A stretch of 41,655 nt of DNA from an uncultured Porphyromonadaceae bacterium (lineage in GTDB: Bacteria > Bacteroidota > Bacteroidia > Bacteroidales > Paludibacteraceae). The stretch is from assembly GCA_949285425.1 (NCBI GenBank), contig CASEAJ010000089.1:1-41655 (forward strand), written 5' to 3'. The notes beneath the pieces are model-generated. The model worked only from the letters and a program-made list of their open reading frames with translations. It ran no database searches and was not told the DNA's origin. The translations under genes and the position numbers were made by a program. Shown piece after piece: positions 1 through 6,922 of this stretch (position 1 is its first letter; each line of letters begins with the position of its first letter).

Positions 1-100
1 ATGTTATCGTCCCACGTATGTGGGACACGTGTCTCACACTCGTGGGACACGTGTTTCATATACGTGGGACACGTGTCCCACGGCCGTGGGACGATAACAT
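1..100. repeat. 22-bp-period palindromic array A
   Basis: The first 15 bases (ATGTTATCGTCCCAC) are the exact reverse complement of bases 86-100. Between them the 13-mer GTGGGACACGTGT occurs at 20-32, 42-54 and 64-76, and its GTGGGAC start recurs at 86, so every step is exactly 22 bp. Each inner unit is an 18-bp perfect or near-perfect palindrome (GTGGGACACGTGTCCCAC in the third copy) followed by a 4-bp spacer. The spacers are GTAT, ACTC, ATAC and GGCC. The whole element is symmetric about 50.5, the centre of the middle palindrome. It lies downstream of the NigD-like gene. The window starts at its first base, so what lies to the left is unknown. Confidence 0.9.
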
Positions 101-146
101 CATCGGCATAAACATACGACATATCCCTTCCTGCCGGCAAAAACAT

Positions 147-186
147 CAAGAGCCGCCCGCAAACCATCGGCTGCAGGCGGCTCTTG
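147..186 (-). terminator. Terminator of the sigma/anti-sigma/NigD operon
   Basis: CAAGAGCCGCC at 147-157 pairs perfectly with GGCGGCTCTTG at 176-186. Read on the minus strand, the 11-bp stem is followed by ATGTTTTTG, a usable U-tract. It sits just past the stop codon at 214. Confidence 0.75.
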
Positions 187-213
187 AAAACAATACGGCT
201 CAGGTCGGATATG

Positions 214-981
214 TCATTCCAGCTTCAGGCTGGTAATGCTGACTTTCGGTTCGGCCGGTTCGACAGGGATGGCCTCTTCGGCTGATTCCCAACGATAGGT
301 CACTTCTTCGGTCTGTTCCTTCATGTTGTACAAGGAAGCGTGAATCACTATGTTGACCGAATCCTGTTCCTGAAACTTGTCGCGCAAGGGAAGCAAGTCA
401 AAGGCTGCAATGCCCCACCGGTCGTAATCCGGATAATCTCCTTTGCTGTTATGCCGCAACTGCAAATGTACTTTTCCATCGGCTGCCGGCACAGAATCGG
501 GATAAGCCACCAGGTTGATAAAGTGTTTGATGCCTCTGTCCGAAGCCCTCAGCAGGAATTCTACATTGACAAAGTCGGAAGCAACCCATGGTTTTCCCAT
601 TTCAATGAACTCATCATTGCCTATGCTGTCTTCCTCGGCCGGAGTCACAGCATCCAATTCGACATTGAAAATGCCTTTGGTCAGAATCTCATACAGATAC
701 GTGTATTCTATGTCGTAATCGTAATCGCTTCCTTCGGGCTTTTCACTGGCAATGTAAAAGTCGGCAATGAGCCGCTGCCGGTGTTTCGGCACATAAGGCG
801 AGTTTATCGGTTTCAAACGGTTGCCCTGGTCCGAAAGCAACACATAGTCACTCACACTGTCGGGATTGAGTACCGTAGCAAAGGCACGGTACTGCGGATT
901 GACCGGTTCTTTTTCACAACTTGTCAACGTGACGGCCGCCAACAGCACGGCCATGCACAGCAGGTTTTTTCTTGTCTTCAT
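214..981 (-). CDS. NigD-like lipoprotein
   Basis: A 255-residue lipoprotein. It has a basic N terminus, a hydrophobic stretch and the lipobox LTSC with the lipidated cysteine at residue 22. The mature part, with an N-terminal small beta domain (about 30-90) and a C-terminal domain rich in Tyr/Asp (about 100-235, including DYDIEYTYLYEIL and YDRWGIAAFDLLPL), resembles the NigD-like family, which has no known biochemical activity. It is the last gene of a three-gene minus-strand operon behind an ECF sigma factor and an anti-sigma/beta-barrel protein, with a 97-nt gap to the latter. As I recall the Bacteroides literature, NigD1 is the effector whose level changes vesiculation in the Dma system. 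The same role here is inference from gene order. Confidence 0.8.
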   Translation of the reverse strand: MKTRKNLLCMAVLLAAVTLTSCEKEPVNPQYRAFATVLNPDSVSDYVLLSDQGNRLKPINSPYVPKHRQRLIADFYIASEKPEGSDYDYDIEYTYLYEILTKGIFNVELDAVTPAEEDSIGNDEFIEMGKPWVASDFVNVEFLLRASDRGIKHFINLVAYPDSVPAADGKVHLQLRHNSKGDYPDYDRWGIAAFDLLPLRDKFQEQDSVNIVIHASLYNMKEQTEEVTYRWESAEEAIPVEPAEPKVSITSLKLE

Positions 982-1078
982 AATTCTGTCTGTTTTTATT
1001 GTTTATATTATTTTGTTTCTTATCTGGTTTATCTGGGTCCATCGTTCTTTCAGCGGAAAAAGCGGAGTCGGTTCCTCC

Positions 1079-2395
1079 CTATTTTATCCTGAAGCGTATC
1101 CCGGCATTCAGTCCGACAATGAGCGGACTTTCCGTGCGCACACTCAACGGCTGGTTGTTCTTCAAATAATAGGCCACATTGGGTTCAAAGTAGATGCTTA
1201 CGTTTTTGTGGAAATTGTATCCAATGCCAAACGAAGCGTTCAAAGACCACTGCAAACCTGCTATTTTGCCCGTTTCAACCTTTGTCTCGGGTTCGCTGTT
1301 GGGCACCCGCACCGTTTCCGCATAGGTAGCCTGCAGGCCTTTCTCCATCATGCCGCCAGCCAAAAAATAGACATTCCACTTCGGATGGTTGACTATATAG
1401 ACCACTGCATTCAACGGTATGCCCAAATAGTGCATGCTCAGAGCGGCTTCCCGCTGTATGATTTGCTTGTCATCGAACATCGAATGCAGGTACGTATAGG
1501 TCAGTCCGCTTTCAAGGGCAAAATGCTTTCCAATATCCTTACGAACCCTCAAGCCTACGGAAATGGGTGGCAAATGCGTCACGTGCGAATAGTCGCCGGC
1601 ATCAATGGAGCACAAATATCCGGCCTTAGGAGCATCTGTTTCCGGTGCGGTATGAACCGGTGTAGCCACTGGAGCCTGCGACCCTTCGGATGTTTCAAGA
1701 TAAGGACTTGTGCGGGGAGCATAGGCCAACAGACTGGTTTGCTGGCTTTGTGTACCTCCACCTCCACTCACCGAAGCTGCAAGCTGCCAACCGGTATTTC
1801 TGCGGCGGTCGGGCATTGCCGGAGGTTCATCCAAGCGGAAATCGTCCGGCAAGTCCACACTTCTGTTTTCCTTACGAACCGACTCAGCATATTCCTTCAG
1901 GACAGGTGTTCCGGTTGTATCCTCAGCCGCAGACTCTTTAACTGAAACCTGCTCATTCGGGCGGAACATGTCGGACCGTGGCGTTTCGTCAGACCGGTGT
2001 TGTGCCACGAAACCATTGCTGCCACACCGGGCCGCAGCCGGACGGGATGCCGATTGGGCCAGCGGAGCCGGACGCACTTCCTGCCCCAGCGGACGAGCCA
2101 ACGGTCCGCCAACCGAGTCCATTGCCATCGGCAACTGGTCTTGCTGCTCCGCCACACGGTCCGGCATTGTCGATGGCCGAAACGGCGGAAGCAGAAACAA
2201 CAGCACCACAGCAGCGGCCCCCACAGCCAAACCCGAAAGCCATCCCCACAAGGGAAATGCTTTCCGTGTGCCTTCATGCATGCGTGCCTCTATCTGCTGC
2301 CAGCAGCCTTCATCCACCGGAAGTTCGTGTCCTTCCAGCTTGTCGCGCACCAATTGGCTGAACGGGTCTGTTTCGTTATTCATTCGTTTAATCAT
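1079..2395 (-). CDS. Dma-like dual-membrane-spanning anti-sigma factor (OM beta-barrel)
   Basis: 438 residues with an odd order of parts. Residues 1-47 are a charged cytoplasmic-type segment with no signal peptide. Residues 48-70 form one strong membrane helix (GWLSGLAVGAAAVVLLFLL). Residues 71-200 are low-complexity and rich in Pro/Ala/Ser/Asp/Glu, so probably disordered. From about 202 to the end there are alternating amphipathic strands (for example ISVGLRV, ESGLTYTYLHS, VGLNAGIRFRIK) like outer-membrane beta-barrel proteins of the PorT/OMP_b-brl type. The long linker could cross the periplasm. This matches the Dma family: N terminus binds a sigma factor in the cytoplasm, barrel sits in the outer membrane. 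It starts 6 nt after the sigma gene stop, implying translational coupling. A start at M5 (2383) is also possible. Confidence 0.75.
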   Translation of the reverse strand: MIKRMNNETDPFSQLVRDKLEGHELPVDEGCWQQIEARMHEGTRKAFPLWGWLSGLAVGAAAVVLLFLLPPFRPSTMPDRVAEQQDQLPMAMDSVGGPLARPLGQEVRPAPLAQSASRPAAARCGSNGFVAQHRSDETPRSDMFRPNEQVSVKESAAEDTTGTPVLKEYAESVRKENRSVDLPDDFRLDEPPAMPDRRRNTGWQLAASVSGGGGTQSQQTSLLAYAPRTSPYLETSEGSQAPVATPVHTAPETDAPKAGYLCSIDAGDYSHVTHLPPISVGLRVRKDIGKHFALESGLTYTYLHSMFDDKQIIQREAALSMHYLGIPLNAVVYIVNHPKWNVYFLAGGMMEKGLQATYAETVRVPNSEPETKVETGKIAGLQWSLNASFGIGYNFHKNVSIYFEPNVAYYLKNNQPLSVRTESPLIVGLNAGIRFRIK

Positions 2396-2401
2396 AATCC
2401 A

Positions 2402-2950
2402 TCACTCAGCTCTATACTGTAAAATCTTTTTCTGCAACATCTGACGGGCCCGTCCGAACTGCGAACGTGACGAGCTTTCCTTGATATGCATCATTCGGGC
2501 TATTTCCGCATGTGAATACCCTTCTATGGCATAGAGGTTGAATATCGTACGGTATCCATCAGGCAATGCCGCTATACACTTCAACAACTCATCGGCCGAA
2601 AGGCTTTCCAGTGCCGAATGGCTTTCTTCATCCATCCTGTCACCGCATTCGTCAATACTGACACTCAGTTTGAGTGCATCGTTCTGCCTCAGATATTCAA
2701 GTGCCGTCGTCACGAACACCCGACGCATCCATCCGGAGAAAGAACCGCTACCCGAATAGCCTCCTATCTTGGTAAACACCTTGATAAAGCCCTCCTGCAA
2801 CAGGTCGCGTGCCGTTTCACGATCGCCTGCGTAACGGGTACAGACACTCAACATTGCAGGAGCGTATTGCTCGTACAACCTACGTCTTGCCTGCGAATCT
2901 CCACGCTTGCAACCGGCAATCAAATCCTGCTCGTCAAAAGTGTTGTCCAT
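2402..2950 (-). CDS. ECF-type RNA polymerase sigma factor (Das-like)
   Basis: A 182-residue sigma-70 family protein of ECF size. Region 2 spans about residues 15-85, with ARDLLQEGFIKVFTKI matching region 2.2. Region 4 spans about 120-175, ending in the helix-turn-helix GYSHAEIARMMHIKESSSRS. The frame is open to 2986, but I chose ATG at 2950 (MDNTFDEQD) because AACAGGA lies just upstream and the extra 12 residues are not typical of the family. It is first in an operon with the anti-sigma/barrel protein and the NigD-like lipoprotein, so its activity is probably held by that anti-sigma. I see no TAnnTTTG box upstream. The region instead carries a 17-bp word (3036-3052) also found at the rhamnosidase promoter, consistent with self-activation, though this is untested. 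Confidence 0.88.
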   Translation of the reverse strand: MDNTFDEQDLIAGCKRGDSQARRRLYEQYAPAMLSVCTRYAGDRETARDLLQEGFIKVFTKIGGYSGSGSFSGWMRRVFVTTALEYLRQNDALKLSVSIDECGDRMDEESHSALESLSADELLKCIAALPDGYRTIFNLYAIEGYSHAEIARMMHIKESSSRSQFGRARQMLQKKILQYRAE

Positions 2951-3035
2951 TCCTGTTTCTATTATATAGATGCAACCGGGTGACAAAAAGATGCACGGGG
3001 TTTTCTTTTTTTTACAATATTACAACATGTATCCG

Positions 3036-3052
3036 ATAAATCCGCACGAAAA
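3036..3052 (-). promoter_or_regulatory. 17-bp shared upstream motif, copy 1 (sigma operon)
   Basis: On the minus strand this reads TTTTCGTGCGGATTTAT, 86 nt upstream of the sigma-factor ATG. The identical 17-mer in the same orientation lies at 5802-5818 upstream of the rhamnosidase gene. It is a candidate ECF promoter or regulator site. Confidence 0.5.
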
Positions 3053-3089
3053 CCTGTCACTTTGTTGTTTGTACATCCTGATAATGCAG

Positions 3090-3126
3090 CAAAGGCCGTA
3101 TCCTTCCCCAAAAGATACAGCCTTTG
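3090..3126 (-). terminator. Hairpin after the rhamnosidase gene
   Basis: CAAAGGC (3090-3096) pairs with GCCTTTG (3120-3126), with an inner GTATC/GATAC stem extension. It lies 36 nt past the rhamnosidase stop. The trailing U-tract on the minus strand is poor, so this may be a weak terminator or only an RNA 3' end stabiliser. Confidence 0.45.
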
Positions 3127-3161
3127 ACAGATATGATGCAGGGATGACAGTTCCCCAAAAA

Positions 3162-5729
3162 CTACATGGTCACTTTGTAGGTGCCGCTTTCATATTCCTT
3201 GCTTTCCGTTTCGCCCGGCAAAGTCACCGTAGCGGTAGCTCCTTCGGGGATAGTGAATTTCCATATCCAGGTATCACCCTCATACTTCCAGGCACTCTTA
3301 ATGAGCCCGGCCGCCGAATGATATTCCGCAGTCACATGTCCCAGGCGTTTGTCAGGTACGGGTTTCATAATAATGTGTTTGAAACCGGGGTTTGCCGGGT
3401 CGGAAGCTATGCCGGCGACACTTTCCCATATCCACTCACACACACAACCGTAAGCATAATGGTTGAAACTGTTCATGCCGCGTGGCCCCATACCTTTGTC
3501 AGTCATGTAGCTGTTCCAGCGTTCCCATATGGTGGTCGCTCCGTTGTCAATGGAATAAAGCCAACTGGGATTCTTGCGTTGGAACAACAGTTCATAGGCT
3601 ATGTCCTCCATGCCGTTTTCGGTAAGCGTCGGCATCAGGATGGAAGTGCCCAGAAAACCGGTCTGCAGACACATGTCGTGTTGTTTGAAGTTCTGACGAA
3701 GACGCTCGATCATGGCACGCTTGGCTTCACCTTCAACCAATCCGTTTTTCAAGGCAAAAAGTGCGGGGGTCTGCATGGTGTTGAGAATGGCTGTCTTGAA
3801 AGTTCCATCAGCCTGCAGGAAATTCTCTTTAAGGTAGTTCTTGGCCTCATCAAGCATTTGCCGGTATTTTTCCGCATCGCGTCCCGTGGCAACAGCCATA
3901 TCACACATCATGCCGGCATCAATGGCCCAATAGGATGCACTCAGATAATTCCAATAAGCAACCGCATCGGGCAACGGACCTTCGGACGAGAATGCCAAGC
4001 CACTGCAACTTTCCAAAGGCTCGTAACTCAGCCAGTCGGCCCACTGGTAGTTGCCATTTTCAGCCAGAAGCGCTTCATGGTCATACTTGGTTTCATAAAT
4101 ATGATTCATGAACAGCTCCATGCTCTGCCAGTTCTCATTGACTATCTGGACATCACCAAACTGTTTCCACACCGTCCAGGGCACAATGATTCCAGCATCG
4201 GCCCAGCCCAGGCGCATTTTCTCGTTTCCATATTGTGCCACCGGGGCAACACCGGGGAAGCCGCCCATGCTACCTTGGGCATCGCGCATGTCGCGCATCC
4301 ACTTGTGGAAAAACCGTTTGGTGTCGGCAAAGAATGTTCCCGTTTCAGCAAACACCTGTGTGTCGGCCGTCCAACCCAAACGCTCGTTGCGTTGCGGACA
4401 GTCGGTAGGTACAGACAAGTAATTGGACAACTGTCCCCAATAGGTATTGGATATCAGTTTGTTCACCATATCATTGCCTGTGACAATGCGGCCGGTTTCC
4501 ATTTTTTGAGCAACGGAAGTGACAGGAATGGACTGCAACGACTTGATAGACACTTTCTCCGTAGCCGTAACAGACACAAAGCGATAACCGAAAAACGTAC
4601 ATTGGGGATAATAGGACACATAATCATCGCTTGCAGCAAAAGTGTAGACAAGACGGCATCCGATGTTGGGGATACGCAAATTGTCGCGATGCACACTTCC
4701 TTCCGGTCCGTCCATACCCCGACTCCGCGCCCCATTGCCATCGTTGAGCAATTCGCCCGGCAGACAAGTCAGCACCGTTCCTTCAACTGCTTTGAACACA
4801 AACGAAGGCACAGCGGCACAGTTCTGTCCGAAGTCCACAACCAACGTCTCGCCCGGTTCTACAACCATTTCCTCTCCCGGCTTAAATTCACGCACCACGA
4901 CCACCTTTCCATATTCATCTTCGTCTGCATTTTCTATGTCATTCCACACATACGCACGCACAGGATTCAAAGCCAGGTCGGTACGACGATAGACTTCCGC
5001 CCCGTTCGATGGCAATATTTCACCATGAAACTCCTTGTTTTCTTCAGGAGCCGTCAGTTTGTCCACACAGTCAAACCCCATCGGTTCGCGGGCATCATAC
5101 TCTTCCCCATCAAAAATGGCGGCATGTTTCACCGGACCGGCTATTCCGGCCTTCCAATGTTCCAAATCGGTGCCGTAAAGTTTTTTCGTTCCGTCAGCAT
5201 AGGTCAGCTCCAACACAGCCCGAAAAGCACACTTCGCACCAATCATACCTTCCACACCGGAAGGAGTCACAATCTTGTCGGCCCACCAGCCCGGAGTAGA
5301 CTGCGTGGCAAGCACGTTCTCGGCTCCGGCAGCAGTATGGAAATCAGCCGTTATATCATACGTAAAAGAACGTTTCGTTTTGAAAGGATCAGTAAAACCG
5401 GGCTTCAGCACTTCCTCGCCCACAGGCCGACCGTTCAGATAGAGTTGGTAGACCCCCAATCCGGCAGTCATCCAACGGGCTGACACGACTTTCTGTTCAT
5501 TCGTTACGGTGGACACAAACCAGCTGGCTCCATCTGCCGCACGTTCTATGTTCTTTCCTTTGGCCACAGGGGCGTCCTTGGCCGAAATCCACATGGAGGC
5601 ATCCCAAGCCGATGCATCCAATGCATCGGTTCGTGTGCCGACTGTTGTGCGTTGAGGCGTACATCCAAAAGAAATCACGAAAAGCGCAACCAAAACAAGG
5701 TTCGCCAAATGACGGAAATTTGTCTTCAT
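3162..5729 (-). CDS. GH78-type alpha-L-rhamnosidase
   Basis: About 855 residues, exported: a signal peptide ending in SFGC suggests a lipoprotein. The order of parts fits GH78 enzymes: N-terminal beta-sandwich (YLNGRPVGEEVLKPGFTDPF), a second sandwich with VVDFGQN, then an (alpha/alpha)6 catalytic domain with DCPQRNERLGWTADTQVF, and a C-terminal beta domain. The DCPQR-ERLGW-D stretch is the family's acidic active-site region. It should release alpha-linked L-rhamnose from plant or bacterial glycans in the periplasm or at the surface. The frame starts at 5759, but the ATG at 5729 (MKTNFRHLAN) gives the better signal peptide. It stands alone, without a susCD pair beside it, and shares a 17-bp upstream word with the sigma operon, so it could belong to that regulon. 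Confidence 0.85.
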   Translation of the reverse strand: MKTNFRHLANLVLVALFVISFGCTPQRTTVGTRTDALDASAWDASMWISAKDAPVAKGKNIERAADGASWFVSTVTNEQKVVSARWMTAGLGVYQLYLNGRPVGEEVLKPGFTDPFKTKRSFTYDITADFHTAAGAENVLATQSTPGWWADKIVTPSGVEGMIGAKCAFRAVLELTYADGTKKLYGTDLEHWKAGIAGPVKHAAIFDGEEYDAREPMGFDCVDKLTAPEENKEFHGEILPSNGAEVYRRTDLALNPVRAYVWNDIENADEDEYGKVVVVREFKPGEEMVVEPGETLVVDFGQNCAAVPSFVFKAVEGTVLTCLPGELLNDGNGARSRGMDGPEGSVHRDNLRIPNIGCRLVYTFAASDDYVSYYPQCTFFGYRFVSVTATEKVSIKSLQSIPVTSVAQKMETGRIVTGNDMVNKLISNTYWGQLSNYLSVPTDCPQRNERLGWTADTQVFAETGTFFADTKRFFHKWMRDMRDAQGSMGGFPGVAPVAQYGNEKMRLGWADAGIIVPWTVWKQFGDVQIVNENWQSMELFMNHIYETKYDHEALLAENGNYQWADWLSYEPLESCSGLAFSSEGPLPDAVAYWNYLSASYWAIDAGMMCDMAVATGRDAEKYRQMLDEAKNYLKENFLQADGTFKTAILNTMQTPALFALKNGLVEGEAKRAMIERLRQNFKQHDMCLQTGFLGTSILMPTLTENGMEDIAYELLFQRKNPSWLYSIDNGATTIWERWNSYMTDKGMGPRGMNSFNHYAYGCVCEWIWESVAGIASDPANPGFKHIIMKPVPDKRLGHVTAEYHSAAGLIKSAWKYEGDTWIWKFTIPEGATATVTLPGETESKEYESGTYKVTM

Positions 5730-5789
5730 TTTCAGATTTAAATTAAAGTTATGATTCATGTTTGCTAATGATTCAAGTCACGACTAGTG

Positions 5790-5797
5790 CAAATTTA
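5790..5797 (-). promoter_or_regulatory. Bacteroidota -7 box for the rhamnosidase gene
   Basis: The minus strand reads TAAATTTG, a full match to TAnnTTTG, placing the start of transcription near 5782, a short leader before the start codon. No clear TTTG -33 box is present. The -33 region is occupied by the 17-bp shared word at 5802-5818. Confidence 0.6.
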
Positions 5798-5801
5798 CAA
5801 T

Positions 5802-5818
5802 ATAAATCCGCACGAAAA
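5802..5818 (-). promoter_or_regulatory. 17-bp shared upstream motif, copy 2 (rhamnosidase)
   Basis: Exact copy, same orientation, of the word at 3036-3052. It lies directly upstream of the -7 box, where a sigma -33/-35 element or activator site would be. Both copies are followed by ATTGTAAA, directly here and about 16 nt further away in copy 1. Confidence 0.5.
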
Positions 5819-5936
5819 TACCGCTTTACGAGGATTAAAGAGTAACTTTTGACATTTATGTTGTTCTTTTTGACACAACAGGACTTCCTTTATCGGACTT
5901 CAAACCCTTAACCCCAACCGGTCATTCTATTTGGGT

Positions 5937-6707
5937 TTAATCGCACAATGAATACAAATCGCCGCGCGGATTGATGAGCAGAATGGGAACCGGCGAACAG
6001 CGGACGAGGTGAAGTTCTTTCGGACCAAACAGCAAATCGTCGAGCCCGTAATCGCGCGAAGCGGAAAGCAACACCAGCCCGTATGCCTCGTCAACGGCCC
6101 GACGAACAGCCTGACGCTCTACCTTGAAACTGTCGGTGCGGGCCCGCTCTATGCTGTAGGCTACCTGAAACTTGTCGAGTAAGGCTGCTATTTTCCCAAC
6201 TGTACGTTCCGCCTTCGAACCGTAGTCATTAGGTTGCAGCAACAGGATGCGAGAAGAGAAAAAACGGCCGAATGCCGATGCAAACTGTGCTTTTTCATAC
6301 TCTTCTTCCAAAAAGGTGACGGGCACCAGGACCTTGTCCGGATTCAACACGGTGAAGTCAGGCTTGTAAAGCAGATAGGGAATGCGCAACTCACGGCAAG
6401 CGTTGAGCTGACGTTGGATGTCGCGCTGACGGCTGCCTGTCATTTGCACCAACAGGAACGAGGCTTCCAATTCCTCGCACAAGTCGCCCAGCGTACAGGC
6501 ATTTTTTTCGTACACGAACACCTTCACATCCAGTTCCGGCCAGTCGGCCAGCAAACCGTGCAGGTCAGCTTCAAGGCGTTCCGCCGAATCGGCTGCATCG
6601 GCAAAAGCCAGCAGGCCGAGCGGCTTGCCGAAACGGACGGCCAGCAAAGCCGCCGACTGCACGCCAACAGCAGCCGTGGCACTATGTTGAACATACAGAA
6701 GGACCAT
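5937..6707 (-). CDS. Universal stress protein-like (two tandem Usp folds)
   Basis: 256 residues, cytoplasmic. It reads as two Usp-like halves. The first begins MVLLYVQHSATAAVG and continues to ELRIPYLLYKPDF. The second begins DKVLVPVTFLEEEYEKAQFA and ends CSPVPILLINPRGDLY, the usual C-terminal strand of UspA. The ATP-binding G-2x-G-9x-G(S/T) signature is not clear, so nucleotide binding is doubtful. The frame extends to a TTG at 6746, but ATG 6707 matches the usual N terminus of the family. The gene follows murF-alr by a 215-nt gap that contains short 22-bp-spaced repeats. The cellular role is unknown beyond stress association in the family. Confidence 0.65.
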   Translation of the reverse strand: MVLLYVQHSATAAVGVQSAALLAVRFGKPLGLLAFADAADSAERLEADLHGLLADWPELDVKVFVYEKNACTLGDLCEELEASFLLVQMTGSRQRDIQRQLNACRELRIPYLLYKPDFTVLNPDKVLVPVTFLEEEYEKAQFASAFGRFFSSRILLLQPNDYGSKAERTVGKIAALLDKFQVAYSIERARTDSFKVERQAVRRAVDEAYGLVLLSASRDYGLDDLLFGPKELHLVRCSPVPILLINPRGDLYSLCD

Positions 6708-6765
6708 GAAAGTATATGTTTTTTGTTCTTCAACTTGCCATTCCAAGACCTACAAGAGGGGAAAA

Positions 6766-6824
6766 TTTCCGTCCGCATGAAAATATTTTTCCGTCCGTAC
6801 GCCGTTTCAGCCGCATACGTACGC
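6766..6824. repeat. Possible decayed 22-bp-period repeat (array D)
   Basis: TTTCCGTCCG occurs at 6766-6775 and 6788-6797, and GTACGC at 6797-6802 and 6819-6824. Both pairs are exactly 22 bp apart. Palindromic order is weak compared with arrays A-C. It lies between the Usp-like gene and murF-alr. Confidence 0.35.
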
Positions 6825-6922
6825 AAATGTTTCTTCATACGCAGGCCATTGGGAACGCATTACCCCAACCGCCCCCTTGCCTGCGAAATAAGGCATACGT
6901 ATTCAGTATCGCTCCTTGAGCT

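Noticed and set aside
866..1945. 359-codon plus-strand open frame
   Set aside because: It is the antisense of the NigD-like and anti-sigma/barrel genes, both of which have clear signal, membrane and family features.
2970..5483. 837-codon open frame on the plus strand opposite the rhamnosidase gene
   Set aside because: It mirrors the GH78 gene on the other strand, has no recognisable domains, and its product is rich in His and Arg as antisense frames of such genes often are.
5937..6746. Longer Usp-like protein beginning at 6746
   Set aside because: That start is a TTG and the added 13 residues are not Usp-like; the ATG at 6707 gives the normal first strand.
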